NCBI GenBank assembly: GCA_024699605.1
Contig: JAILPJ010000036.1
Coordinates: 1 to 45,948 of the forward strand
Length of the DNA: 45,948 nucleotides
Source: Desulfovibrio sp.
GTDB lineage: Bacteria; Desulfobacterota; Desulfovibrionia; Desulfovibrionales; Desulfovibrionaceae
Direction: 5' to 3'
Under the pieces are notes generated by a model, which worked only from the letters and a program-made list of their open reading frames with translations, searched no databases and was not told the origin of the DNA. Made by a program: the position numbers and the translations under genes. Positions 34,428-43,494 of the stretch are shown here, in pieces. The number at the start of each line of letters is the position of its first letter. Position 1 is the stretch's first letter.

Positions 34428-34892
34428 ATGCTGACAGAAATCCGCACAGAACAAAGCGCTCTTATCAGTCAGGAGAGCACATCCTCCCAGGTCCTCAGGG
34501 ATCGGGGGAGAAGTTCTTCAGCGGCCTTTTCTCAGGCAAGGCAAAACGATCAGCTCTCCGTAAGCCAAGAGGCCAAGGAAGAACTTGCGCAGAAGCAAGC
34601 GCACGTCTCGACACCAGATCAGACCTCAGAAGATTTTGTCAGAGGCGCAACCCCCATCGCCCAGGAACAGTCCGACCGTATTGCCTGGGCCCACGGCACC
34701 TACCATGCCGGCCGCCTCCCCCAGGCCGCCACAGGGCCAACACGTTTTGGTGCCAGTGGCACAACAGATCTTTCTTTGGCGCAGGAGCAGCGGCAGGCCT
34801 TTGCCGCCCATAGCTACAGCCGCATGTCACGGCAGGGCGTCATGCCCAAGGCCCTTGCCCCGCTTGGCACAGGTATCTCCCTGACCATCTAG
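34428..34892 (+). CDS. Unknown protein under sigma28 control
   Basis: A 154-residue soluble, low-hydrophobicity protein rich in Gln, Ser and Ala, with no signal peptide, membrane helix or known domain. The N-terminal half (DQLSVSQEAKEELAQKQ, ~41-57) is a charged helix; the second half holds TGPTRFGASGTTDLSLAQEQRQAF and ends MPKALAPLGTGISLTI. It lies about 45 bases after the predicted start of a sigma28 transcript and converges with cheZ, which points to a motility-linked role such as a flagellar accessory or hook-region protein. Ribosome binding site is poor and a competing frame (34412-34813) overlaps, so coding is likely but not certain. Terminated by the hairpin at 34908-34953. Confidence 0.6.
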   Translation: MLTEIRTEQSALISQESTSSQVLRDRGRSSSAAFSQARQNDQLSVSQEAKEELAQKQAHVSTPDQTSEDFVRGATPIAQEQSDRIAWAHGTYHAGRLPQAATGPTRFGASGTTDLSLAQEQRQAFAAHSYSRMSRQGVMPKALAPLGTGISLTI

Positions 34893-34907
34893 ACAATGTT
34901 CCTCAAC

Positions 34908-34953
34908 AAACAAAGAGCCTGTCAGAAGACCATCTGACAGGCTCTTTGTTTTT
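34908..34953. terminator. Strong terminator between the unknown gene and cheZ
   Basis: Nineteen paired bases (34908-34926 with 34933-34951, core AAAGAGCCTGTCAGA), six-base loop, TTTGTTTTT tail. Flanking A residues allow use from both sides. Confidence 0.93.
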
Positions 34954-34967
34954 CGCTCAAACGCGCA

Positions 34968-35609
34968 CTACATGCCAAGCTGAGCCAGCATGTCGTCAAT
35001 CACTTTTTGCGAAATGGCGTTTTTGTCGGGGCCTTTGAGCTCCGAAGAAACCTGCTTGCGATTATTCTTAAAGTCCTCAATGGCCTGTTCGGCTTCCGCC
35101 TTCAGGGCCTCGGCGTCTTTTTCAGGGCTGTTCTCCGCCCCTTCCATGATCAATCCCGAAGTGACATAGAGATTGACCACCGTATCTTCAATGCGGTTCA
35201 GGGACGAAACCACGCGTTTGATGCGCTGCCCCGTCAGATCCTGAAAACTCAGCTGTAACATCAAGGTGGTCAGATCATCGCCAAGCTGCCTGTTAATCTC
35301 TTCCAGACGACTGATGGCCGTTTCCGGAGCCCGACCACTGCGCAGACCTTCAAGCAGGGATGCGGTCTCTTCCTGATGAGCCTCGTTGCGCTCAACGATT
35401 TCGAGGATATTGGTTGCGGCTTCTTCCGTGGACTTGAGCACTTCATCGAGCTGTGAGGTTGCTTCACGAAAGAGTGCACGTGCATCAGGTTCTGGCGTCG
35501 TATCAGTCTGCTGGGAAGCAGAAGAGAGCTGCTGGTAAATGTCCTTAAGACCCTCTCGCATGTCATTGCTGAGCTTTTTGTAAATCGGCTCATTTGTCTC
35601 ACTCGTCAT
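34968..35609 (-). CDS. cheZ: Chemotaxis protein phosphatase CheZ
   Basis: A 213-residue mostly helical protein that dephosphorylates CheY-P. The catalytic helix motif LSFQDLTGQRIKRV (residues ~120-133, catalytic Gln in LTGQ) and the C-terminal CheY-binding helix VIDDMLAQLGM are both present. Earlier coiled-coil segments (~55-115) form the four-helix dimer. ATG 35609 has GCCGGAG six bases upstream and replaces a TTG one codon earlier. It stands alone, without other che genes, beyond a palindrome-rich leader. Confidence 0.9.
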   Translation of the reverse strand: MTSETNEPIYKKLSNDMREGLKDIYQQLSSASQQTDTTPEPDARALFREATSQLDEVLKSTEEAATNILEIVERNEAHQEETASLLEGLRSGRAPETAISRLEEINRQLGDDLTTLMLQLSFQDLTGQRIKRVVSSLNRIEDTVVNLYVTSGLIMEGAENSPEKDAEALKAEAEQAIEDFKNNRKQVSSELKGPDKNAISQKVIDDMLAQLGM

Positions 35610-35629
35610 CAAATCTCCGGCACAAAAGT

Positions 35630-35709
35630 CCTGCAGCGCTGCAGGAGGAAAATGCCGCCTCCAATTTTACTGTTTTTTGTTGGGCTATCAGATAGCCATG
35701 GTCGCGACC
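35630..35709. promoter_or_regulatory. Cluster of three palindromes upstream of cheZ
   Basis: CCTGCAGCGCTGCAGG (35630-35645), GGCTATC-A-GATAGCC (35683-35697) and GGTCGCGACC (35700-35709), all perfect, between cpoB and cheZ. None has a T tract. They could be operators or leader hairpins. Confidence 0.4.
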
Positions 35710-35746
35710 GCGTTTTCGGCTGCGAGATCCTGAAGAGAGCTTGCCT

Positions 35747-36718
35747 CTAGCTATTGGTCTTCAAAAAGTTTTTGGCGCGTGCGGCCTCAGGGGAACTGGG
35801 GTATTTCTTGATCAGTTCATTCATCCTGGCCTTGGCGGCATCCTTTTGCCCGCTCTTGCTAAAACAGATGCCCTGCTTGAGATAGGAGCCTGCCGCGTGC
35901 GAGGACTTGGGATATTTGGTGATCACTTCATTGTAGGCCAAGGCGGCCTCAGGGAACTGATTGCGCTGAAAATAGCATTCAGCCAGATAATACTGAGCAT
36001 CGGGCACCAGATTATGCGAACCGTAGTTCTTCAGAAAATCGGCAAAAGACCGTTGCGCTTCGCTGTAGTTCCGAGCGTTGTAGGCATTGAGGCCGGCATC
36101 ATAGAGAGCCAGGGAAAGATCTTTTTGCGGCACAGGAGCCTGCTGCTGCGGTGTTTCCTTGCCCCAGGTGCTTTCTGTGGGCGGAGTGACAGCTTGCGGA
36201 GCGGCCTGAGCCTGGGGAATGGCCGAGGCTCCTTTCCAGGGCTCAACACCAGGAGGCGTCTGCGCCACCAGAGGCTCGCCATAGGAGCCAGGGGCAGTGG
36301 CCTGGGTCTGCGGTGCCGGATTCATGGGTGGCTGTGGCGTGGCCGCTGCCTGAGGCTGCGCCGGTGGCAAAGACGGCGTCTTGGGCGTCAGAGGATCACC
36401 CAAATTAAAATTCATGGCCATGCTGTTCTCAACCTGATGCAAGGCAGCATCGTGCTTGTTCACCTGGTTGAGCAAAGCCCGCGCTCCGCCCACATTCTTC
36501 AAATCGTCAAGCTGTCCTTTGAGCTCATTGATCTCCTCGCGCATGGACTGGAGCTGATTGAGCGTATCCGCCTGAGCGGGCTGGAGCTGTTTGAGCTGCA
36601 TGTCCTGCTGCTGAACCTGTTCCTCCAGGGAGGCACTGCGCTGACCGACACAGGCATTAAGTGCCAACGAGGACGTGACAATCAGGCTCAGACAGAAAAA
36701 ACGAGATCTCCGCATCAA
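35747..36718 (-). CDS. cpoB: Tol-Pal system/cell-division coordinator CpoB (YbgF)-like protein
   Basis: A 323-residue envelope protein. N-terminal signal with a lipobox-like LNAC (Cys at 23) suggests a lipoprotein, although Asn at -2 is unusual. A coiled coil (~30-75, SLEEQVQQQDMQLKQL) trimerises the protein; a Pro/Gln/Ala-rich linker (~100-190) follows; the C-terminal ~130 residues are three TPR units (ALYDAGLNAYNARNYSEAQ, AQYYLAECYFQRNQFPEAALAYNEVI, AGSYLKQGICFSKSGQKDAAK). This matches YbgF/CpoB, which links Tol-Pal and septal wall synthesis. Pal and TolB are not in the window. Confidence 0.88.
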   Translation of the reverse strand: MMRRSRFFCLSLIVTSSLALNACVGQRSASLEEQVQQQDMQLKQLQPAQADTLNQLQSMREEINELKGQLDDLKNVGGARALLNQVNKHDAALHQVENSMAMNFNLGDPLTPKTPSLPPAQPQAAATPQPPMNPAPQTQATAPGSYGEPLVAQTPPGVEPWKGASAIPQAQAAPQAVTPPTESTWGKETPQQQAPVPQKDLSLALYDAGLNAYNARNYSEAQRSFADFLKNYGSHNLVPDAQYYLAECYFQRNQFPEAALAYNEVITKYPKSSHAAGSYLKQGICFSKSGQKDAAKARMNELIKKYPSSPEAARAKNFLKTNS

Positions 36719-36817
36719 ATTCTTCAGCGCAAAGTCTCCGCAAAAGCTACGGAGTGGAAACGCTGCCCCCTAATTTTTCCAATGGTTAACGGCGCGGCTG
36801 CCAAGGGACCGCCAACG

Positions 36818-37039
36818 CTACTTTTGATCTACGGAAGGCCGCTTGACTTTACCCAAAGCGTGCCTGCGGCCAACAGCCAGGTAGCAGAGGCCACCGATCA
36901 CCGGGACAAAGACCGCCACGCAAAGCCACGTAACCTTACGCTGAAAAGAATCGAACTCATGCGACCAAACATGCCAAATACTCCACAAATTGGGCAGTGG
37001 CAAGATCGCAATGACAAGGTACCACCAAGAAAACTGCAT
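36818..37039 (-). CDS. PLDc_N-domain small membrane protein
   Basis: A 73-residue protein with two membrane helices (YLVIAILPLPNLWSIWHVW and VTWLCVAVFVPVIGGLCYLAVG) and a short cytosolic tail. The order of hydrophobic helix, charged loop and PVIGGLCYLAVGRR fits the phospholipase D N-terminal (PLDc_N) membrane domain occurring alone. No catalytic HKD motif. Located after lspA on the same strand, 49 bases away. Confidence 0.75.
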   Translation of the reverse strand: MQFSWWYLVIAILPLPNLWSIWHVWSHEFDSFQRKVTWLCVAVFVPVIGGLCYLAVGRRHALGKVKRPSVDQK

Positions 37040-37088
37040 AGAAGATCCGCTTATGGCCGGACAAAACGCCGACCATACTCCCTAGGAA

Positions 37089-37583
37089 TTAACAAGGTGC
37101 AACAGGTTTTTTCCGGTCAAAACAGAGGATCAGGCAGACCAGAAAAGCACCAAGACAAATCGCCGTATCGGCAATATTAAAGGCCGGCCAGTGCCAGTCA
37201 TGCCAGTACAGATCGATAAAATCCACTACCGCGCGAAAACGCAATCTATCTGTCAAATTGCCCAAAGCCCCGCCCAGAATGCAGCCAAGGCCGGTCACAA
37301 GCAGTGGCGAACGCTCTCGCAGGCCCCGTATGATGTAGAAAATGCTGCCCACGGCCAGAAGCGTGGCCAAAAGAAAAAGCCAAAACTGCCACTCAATATC
37401 CGAGCGGTTCAGAAAACCAAAAGCCGCTCCGCGGTTACGGATATTGACGAGGTCAAAGAAACCGGCAATGACCGTGACGCTGCGGTACTCCGGCAAATGC
37501 TCCACCACCAGCCATTTGCTCAGCTGATCGGCGACCAGAACGAGTACGGCCCAGAGGCCGAGAAGACGGTATTTCCCACTCAC
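37089..37583 (-). CDS. lspA: Lipoprotein signal peptidase II
   Basis: A 164-residue membrane aspartic protease cutting diacylglyceryl-prolipoproteins. Four helices; [10 protein letters not shown] near residue 20, [19 protein letters not shown] (first catalytic Asp) and [12 protein letters not shown] (second Asp). GTG start overlaps the ileS stop by four bases (GTGA), the widespread ileS-lspA pairing. Confidence 0.96.
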   Translation of the reverse strand: MSGKYRLLGLWAVLVLVADQLSKWLVVEHLPEYRSVTVIAGFFDLVNIRNRGAAFGFLNRSDIEWQFWLFLLATLLAVGSIFYIIRGLRERSPLLVTGLGCILGGALGNLTDRLRFRAVVDFIDLYWHDWHWPAFNIADTAICLGAFLVCLILCFDRKKPVAPC

Positions 37584-40399
37584 TGCACATTCTCCCCTCT
37601 GGCCAAGACCTCGGCACAGCGGGGACAGACGGGATGATCACTGTCGATTTCACAGCTATAGATCCAGCAGCGCGGACATTTTTCCCCGTGGGCTTTCTCG
37701 ACCTGTATGGCGAGGCCCTCAACTTCACTATCTCTGATGGCAGAAGCATCGGCCTCAGCCAGAGGACGGATCACAAGCTGGGAGACGATGAAATAGGCGC
37801 GCAAATCCGTATTCAGGCTTTCAAGCCGTTTTTGCAGGTCTTCTGCCAAATAGAGCGTCAGGCGCGTATCCAGAGAATGCCCAACCCCTGCCGTGCGTGA
37901 GGCCCGCAACGGTTCAATGGCACGCGTTACGGCATTGCGCACGTTGACGAGCATGGCCCAGTCAGCGCACAGGGCATCATCCAGAAGCTCGTCGTCCACC
38001 GCAAGCTCCTGCAGGGCAAAAACCGTGGGAACCTGCAAAGAAAGCCCCTGGGGGAGATTATCCTTGATTTCTTCAGCCGTAAAAGAAAGGATCGGAGCCA
38101 TCTCGCGCAGCAGCAACTGCAAAATCTTCCACAAAGCCGTCTGGGCTGAACGCCGATCTCGGCCTGTGCGAGCATCGGCATACAGCCTATCCTTCAAGAT
38201 ATCAAAATAGAGTGCTGAAAGGTCGCTGACACAGTAATTGTGCAGGCCATGGGCCACTTTGTGAAATTCATAGCTGGCATAGGCGGCCTGGATCATCTTG
38301 TGCAGGCGGGCCGCACGATCCAGGGCATAGCGGTCAAGGGGCAGAAGGTCCGCCTGCGCCACACTGTCTTCTTCCGTAAAATCATAGAGATTGCCCAGAA
38401 GAAAACGGCAGGTATTGCGGATGCGACGGTAGGCATCCACAAGGCGGCTGACAATCTGATCGGAGAGACGGATATCTTCACGATAATCCACCGAGGACGC
38501 CCAAAGACGCACAATTTCCGCACCGTACTTGTCGATCAATGTCTGCGGGGCAATGACATTGCCCACAGACTTGCTCATCTTGCGTCCTTCACCGTCAACC
38601 ACATAGCCATGGGTCAAAACCGCCCGGTAGGGAGGCTGATCTTCGCTGCCCTGGGCGACGAGCAGAGAGCTGTGGAACCAGCCTCTGTGCTGATCAGAAC
38701 CTTCCAGATAGAGGTCTGCCGGAAAGGCCAGTTCCTGGCGCGCCTTGAGCACAGCGGCCCAGCTGCTGCCGGAATCAAACCAGACATCCAGAATGTCGCT
38801 TTCGCGCGTAAAGTTCTGGCCTCCGCAGTGGGGACAGCGGAGATCCTTGGGCACGATCTCCTCCAGAGGCGCTTCATACCAGTAATCGCAACCGGTGGGA
38901 TGCTTGGCAAAACGGTCACAGAGCTCGTGCATCCAGGCGGCATCATTCCAGGATTCGCCGCAGCTCTGGCAACGCAGGGCCATGATCGGCACACCCCATT
39001 GCCGCTGCCTGGAAATGCACCAGTCGGGACGCTGTTCAATCATATTATAGATGCGATCGTGGCCCCAGGCGGGAATCCACTGCACCTTTTCATTGATACT
39101 GGCCAGCGCACGGCTTCTCAAGGCGTTTTTTTCCATGCTGATAAACCACTGCGGCGTGGCTCTGAAGATCACGGGCTTTTTGCAGCGCCAGCAATGCGGA
39201 TAGGAGTGCTCAATACGATCCGAATGCAGGAGCATGCCCTTTTCGCGCAGGACATCTATGACCAGGGGATTGGCCTCAAAGACGTTTTTGCCGGCAAAAC
39301 CCGCTACTTCCCCAAGATAGCAGCCTGCGTCGTCCAGTGGCGAATAGATCTCAAGACCATAGGCGAGACCCACTTCATAGTCTTCCCGGCCATGACCGGG
39401 TGCGGTATGGACACAACCGGTACCGGTATCCAGGGTCACATGCTGCCCCAGGGTGATCAGTGAGTCGCGGTCATAAAAAGGGTGACGTGCCACAAGTCTG
39501 TCTAAGGCTGCGCCCTGGCAGCTGCCAAGCTCCTGATAGTTCTGCCAGCCAAAAATGGCGGCACAGGCTTCCAGACGTTCCTGCGCCAGCAGATATTGGT
39601 TGCCAGAAACCTCCACCAGCACATAGGTAAACTCCGGGTGCAGGCATACAGCCATATTGTCCGGCAAAGTCCAGGGCGTTGTGGTCCAGATGATCACCTT
39701 ACAGCGGCTGGGATCGGCTTTGGGCAAAATCTCAGTGAGGCGCGCATCGGTCAGAGGGAAGGTCACATAGATGGAGGGCGAGGCAACATCCGCGTATTCC
39801 ACTTCAGCTTCGGCCAGTGCTGTGCGGCAGGAACAGCACCAATAGACCGGTTTTTTGTCACGCACAACGCTGCCCTTTTCCACAAAGCGGGCCAGCTGAC
39901 GGGCAATCTCCGCTTCATAGGCCGGGGTCATACTCAGGTAGGGATCCTCCCAGTTGCCGAGCACACCCAGACGCTTGAATTCCTCGCGCTGCACAGCGAT
40001 CCACTTGGTCGCGTACTCACGGCAAAGACGACGGACCACAGCGGTTGGCAGTTCTTTTTTCTTGCCCTTGAGCTCCTGTTCGACCTTGAGTTCAATGGGC
40101 AGCCCATGACAGTCCCAACCGGGAACATAGCGGCAGAGATAGCCCTGCATATTCCGCGATTTGACAATGATGTCCTTGAGGATCTTGTTCAGAGCATGGC
40201 CCATGTGCAGATGCCCGTTGGCATAGGGAGGGCCGTCGTGCAGAACATACGTTCCCCGGCTGCCCGAGGCCGATTCCATGCTCTCACGTGTTTTTTGCTC
40301 GTCCCAGCGTTTGAGCATCTTAGGCTCACGCATCACAAGATTGGCCTTCATGGGAAAAGACGTTTGCGGCAAATTGAGCGTTGATTTGTATTCACTCAT
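37580..40399 (-). CDS. ileS: Isoleucyl-tRNA synthetase
   Basis: A class I synthetase of 939 residues charging tRNA-Ile. [15 protein letters not shown] carries the HIGH motif (as HMGH), the editing domain (~200-390) includes [11 protein letters not shown] and [24 protein letters not shown] carries KMSKS, and the C-terminal zinc finger is CPRCWIYS...CPRCAEVL. Ends four bases into lspA. I start at ATG 40399 ([13 protein letters not shown]), the usual beginning; a six-residue longer TTG start lacks a binding site. The 222 bases upstream to hemW hold its promoter but no clear boxes. Confidence 0.96.
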   Translation of the reverse strand: MSEYKSTLNLPQTSFPMKANLVMREPKMLKRWDEQKTRESMESASGSRGTYVLHDGPPYANGHLHMGHALNKILKDIIVKSRNMQGYLCRYVPGWDCHGLPIELKVEQELKGKKKELPTAVVRRLCREYATKWIAVQREEFKRLGVLGNWEDPYLSMTPAYEAEIARQLARFVEKGSVVRDKKPVYWCCSCRTALAEAEVEYADVASPSIYVTFPLTDARLTEILPKADPSRCKVIIWTTTPWTLPDNMAVCLHPEFTYVLVEVSGNQYLLAQERLEACAAIFGWQNYQELGSCQGAALDRLVARHPFYDRDSLITLGQHVTLDTGTGCVHTAPGHGREDYEVGLAYGLEIYSPLDDAGCYLGEVAGFAGKNVFEANPLVIDVLREKGMLLHSDRIEHSYPHCWRCKKPVIFRATPQWFISMEKNALRSRALASINEKVQWIPAWGHDRIYNMIEQRPDWCISRQRQWGVPIMALRCQSCGESWNDAAWMHELCDRFAKHPTGCDYWYEAPLEEIVPKDLRCPHCGGQNFTRESDILDVWFDSGSSWAAVLKARQELAFPADLYLEGSDQHRGWFHSSLLVAQGSEDQPPYRAVLTHGYVVDGEGRKMSKSVGNVIAPQTLIDKYGAEIVRLWASSVDYREDIRLSDQIVSRLVDAYRRIRNTCRFLLGNLYDFTEEDSVAQADLLPLDRYALDRAARLHKMIQAAYASYEFHKVAHGLHNYCVSDLSALYFDILKDRLYADARTGRDRRSAQTALWKILQLLLREMAPILSFTAEEIKDNLPQGLSLQVPTVFALQELAVDDELLDDALCADWAMLVNVRNAVTRAIEPLRASRTAGVGHSLDTRLTLYLAEDLQKRLESLNTDLRAYFIVSQLVIRPLAEADASAIRDSEVEGLAIQVEKAHGEKCPRCWIYSCEIDSDHPVCPRCAEVLARGENVQ

Positions 40400-40621
40400 C
40401 AGATTTTCAGCGTACAAGGCCCGGTCCAGACGACGCGGAGGATACGCTGCCTCCGTAGATGTTCAAAATTGCGGCTTCAGCAATGCCAAAATCCGGGCAG
40501 AGGTCTCCGTCTGCCAAGGAAAAGCCTGAAGTCAAAATGGATTTTGAGCTGATTACTATGCTTGAAAATCGGCAAAAGATCAAGAAAGCTGCCAGAGGCT
40601 TGGTTGCCAACGCTTCTTAGC

Positions 40622-41881
40622 CTACGCTTTCGGCCAGACCACGTTGCGCACATCAGGCGGATCGTCTGATGCCAGTATCAGATTTTGCTCTGTCGCAAGC
40701 GGCGGCAGAGGTTCGGTCAGGACCTTCTTGGTCTGGGCAAAGAGATTGGAGATAATGGCGTTAGAAACCACCATGCCGCTTGGGGTCAGCCTGAGCCAGC
40801 CCTGACGGATGCGGATTAAGCCGTTTTCGTGCAGGGCCTGTATCATACGCCGGTGATCTGTGAGAAAATCGTGGCCAGTCATCGCTTTGTAGCGTTTCAG
40901 GGACAGTCCCCGCACTGTGCGCAGACTCAGCATAATCATTTCCAGCACACGAATCAGCGGGGAAAGCGTCTCCTCATTGCCAGCCACCTTGCCGGATGCG
41001 ATCTTTTCGGCCCAGGCTTTCTGATGCGCGGGATTGGTCCAGCGCTTGTTGTCGATGGTCGAGGTCGCCGACGGGCCAAGGCCTAGATAATCGAGACCCT
41101 GCCAATAGCCCAGATTGTGCCGGCACTGATAACCCATACGCGCGAAATTGGAAATTTCGTATTGCATATAGCCCTGACTCTCAAGATACGCCGCTCCTTC
41201 CACAAACATGATGTTCAAATCCCGCTCTGGCGGCAGCTGCAAGAGACCCTCACTGCACTGACGCTCCAGCACGGTCCCCGGCTCCAGAGTCAACCCATAG
41301 GCTGAAATATGTTCCGGTGCCAGGCGCACCACATCCTTGAGACTCTGTAGCCAGTGGCGAACGCTCTGGCCTGGCAGCCCCCACATCAAATCCACGCCAA
41401 TATTCACAAAACCGGCTTCACGCGCAGCCAACAGACTGCCCAGACTGTCCTGGGCCTTATGCACTCGACCCAGAATACGCAGCATATCGCCGTCCAGACT
41501 CTGCAGGCCAAGGGAGAGGCGGTTGATACCTGCGCTCAGATACTGTGAGGGCAGCAAGGTGCCTTTGAAAGATTCGGGATTGGCTTCAAGGCTGATTTCG
41601 GCATGAGCGTCGATGGCAAAAATTTTGGCTAAGCGTTCAAGCACAATGCCCACAATCTTTGGGGGCAAAAGAGAGGGCGTTCCGCCGCCGAAGAAAACCG
41701 TCTCAACGCGTCGTCCAGCCAGTCGATCGCCCCAAAGAGCCAGTTCCATGAGCAGCGTATCCACATAATCGCGCATGGCTTGGCTTGAAACCGGTTCAAC
41801 ATCACGGCCGAGAGCCTGGGCTTGAAAAGCACAGTAATGACAGCGCTGACGACAAAAAGGAACATGAATATAAATGAGCAT
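40622..41881 (-). CDS. hemW: HemW-like radical SAM protein
   Basis: A 419-residue protein of the HemN/HemW family. IHVPFCRQRCHYCAFQ holds the radical-SAM C-x3-C-x2-C cluster site, followed by VFFGGGTPSLLPP and SLEANPE. HemW proteins are heme chaperones; they lack coproporphyrinogen oxidase activity, and the fourth Cys typical of true HemN (CxxxCxxCxC) is missing here (CHYCAF), favouring HemW. Divergent from pepA across 116 bases. Confidence 0.9.
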   Translation of the reverse strand: MLIYIHVPFCRQRCHYCAFQAQALGRDVEPVSSQAMRDYVDTLLMELALWGDRLAGRRVETVFFGGGTPSLLPPKIVGIVLERLAKIFAIDAHAEISLEANPESFKGTLLPSQYLSAGINRLSLGLQSLDGDMLRILGRVHKAQDSLGSLLAAREAGFVNIGVDLMWGLPGQSVRHWLQSLKDVVRLAPEHISAYGLTLEPGTVLERQCSEGLLQLPPERDLNIMFVEGAAYLESQGYMQYEISNFARMGYQCRHNLGYWQGLDYLGLGPSATSTIDNKRWTNPAHQKAWAEKIASGKVAGNEETLSPLIRVLEMIMLSLRTVRGLSLKRYKAMTGHDFLTDHRRMIQALHENGLIRIRQGWLRLTPSGMVVSNAIISNLFAQTKKVLTEPLPPLATEQNLILASDDPPDVRNVVWPKA

Positions 41882-41997
41882 AGCGATTATCCAAACGAGG
41901 GGCGCAAAGTACGCGAAGACTTGGCAAAGACCGGTGCGCGGGCTATAGTAGCGAGCCGAACGATGAACAGAGAGCCGAACGGCCCTGGGAGGTCTGC

Positions 41998-43494
41998 ATG
42001 GAAATTCAGTTTCAGGAAGGCGACTACCAGCAGTGGCAGGCAGATATTCTGCTTGCGCCGACGCTGGAAGACGGCTTCGCTCTTGACCAGTATCCGGAAC
42101 TCGATGCCGCCTGTCCCTGGCTGGCCGTGGCCCCGGCCATGCGCGACGTGCGCCATAGCCAAGGGGAGCTTGCCATCATTTACGGACATCCTGAGCTGAA
42201 TATTCCGCGAGTTCTTTTTCTTGGCCTCGGCAAAAAAGAAGACTTTTGTGTAGAGACGCTGAGACTGGCTGTGGGCAAGGCACTGCAAAAATGCCGCGAA
42301 CTCAGACTTTCGTCGGTGCTTCTGCCTTTGTCAATACTGGATCTTCTTCCCTGCGGTCGCAATCGGCTTGTGGAAGAAATGGTCTACGCCGCCAATCTCG
42401 GCCTCTATCAGGGCAATTGGCTCAAACAAAAAGACGAGGCAGCCCCCAAAGACCCTGAACGCTTTTCTCTGGCAGCCAAGACTCTGCCCCAGGATATCCG
42501 CAACGCCGCCCAACGCGGGGAAAATGCCAGCTGGGCTACGCTTTTAGCCCGCAAGCTGGCCAATACGCCGGCCAATCTCCTTAGCCCTGCCAAGCTCGCC
42601 GCTCAGGCACAGTCGCTTGCCGAAGCATCTGGCTTAGGCTGTCATGTGCTCGATGAACAGGCCATGCAAGACATTGGCATGGGCGCTCTGCTCTCTGTGG
42701 GGCAGGGTTCCGTCAATCCGCCGCGCCTGGTGGTTCTTGAGCACGCCCCCAATGCCCAGGCCCAGGAGCCGCCATTGGTCTTTGTGGGCAAGGGGATCTG
42801 CTTCGATTCAGGGGGCATCAGTCTCAAGCCTGCGGCCAAAATGCATCAAATGAAAAGCGATATGAGCGGAGCGGCAGCTGTGCTGGCGGCCATGAACGTT
42901 GTTGCCCGTGAAAATCTGCCAAAACATATTGTGGGGATCATGGCCTGTGCCGAAAATATGCCAGGTGGCGCCGCGGTCAAGCCCGGTGATGTGGTCTATG
43001 CCATGAACGGCGAAAGCATTGAAATCACCAATACCGATGCCGAAGGCCGTATGGTGCTCGCCGACGCCCTCTGCTATGCCATGCAACACTATTCGCCAGC
43101 CATCCTTGTGGACATTGCCACCCTCACAGGCGCCTGCGCCGTCGCCCTAGGCGATGAGCTGGCTGGACTCTTCAGCGACGATAGCCCGCTTGTGGAGCAT
43201 ATCAGAGCCGCAGGTCAGACAGCCGGAGAAAACTTCTGGCATCTGCCGCTCTGGAAAAACTACGAAAAAAAGCTGCAAAGCGAGATTGCCGACATCTGTC
43301 ACACCGGTCCCCGTGAAGGCGGAGCCATCAATGCAGCCCTCTTCCTCAGACACTTTGCTGGCCAAGTGCGCTATGCGCATCTGGACATTGCCGGTGTGGA
43401 CTGGCAGGAAAAGGCCTCGTCGCTCTGTCCCAAGGGCGCCACGGGTTTTGGCGCACGCACCCTTATCGAACTGGCCAGAGGAGGCCTCCAGTGA
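41998..43494 (+). CDS. pepA: Leucyl (cytosol) aminopeptidase
   Basis: A 498-residue M17 metallo-aminopeptidase. VGKGICFDSGGISLKP, MKSDMSGAAAV and NTDAEGRMVLADALCYA supply Lys, Asp and Glu ligands for two metal ions and the catalytic residues; N-terminal ~170 residues form the regulatory domain. It hydrolyses N-terminal residues, and PepA in E. coli also binds DNA. GGGAGG precedes ATG 41998. Its stop overlaps the GTG start of cobA-hemD by four bases. Confidence 0.95.
   Translation: MEIQFQEGDYQQWQADILLAPTLEDGFALDQYPELDAACPWLAVAPAMRDVRHSQGELAIIYGHPELNIPRVLFLGLGKKEDFCVETLRLAVGKALQKCRELRLSSVLLPLSILDLLPCGRNRLVEEMVYAANLGLYQGNWLKQKDEAAPKDPERFSLAAKTLPQDIRNAAQRGENASWATLLARKLANTPANLLSPAKLAAQAQSLAEASGLGCHVLDEQAMQDIGMGALLSVGQGSVNPPRLVVLEHAPNAQAQEPPLVFVGKGICFDSGGISLKPAAKMHQMKSDMSGAAAVLAAMNVVARENLPKHIVGIMACAENMPGGAAVKPGDVVYAMNGESIEITNTDAEGRMVLADALCYAMQHYSPAILVDIATLTGACAVALGDELAGLFSDDSPLVEHIRAAGQTAGENFWHLPLWKNYEKKLQSEIADICHTGPREGGAINAALFLRHFAGQVRYAHLDIAGVDWQEKASSLCPKGATGFGARTLIELARGGLQ

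Noticed and set aside
34412..34813. Competing frame overlapping the sigma28-controlled gene
   Set aside because: Its product is Arg/Pro/Gly-rich low-complexity sequence typical of a shadow frame, and the 34428 frame ends just before the terminator.
35741..37180. 479-residue plus-strand frame across cpoB and the PLDc_N gene
   Set aside because: Composed of Leu/Arg/Gly-rich antisense sequence; the minus strand holds recognised genes over the same stretch.
38240..39463. 407-residue plus-strand frame inside ileS
   Set aside because: Exact antisense of the isoleucyl-tRNA synthetase; no motif and no ribosome binding site.
40400..40621. T-box or other leader upstream of ileS
   Set aside because: No T-box consensus or specifier-loop structure could be found, and the element is rare outside Gram-positive bacteria.
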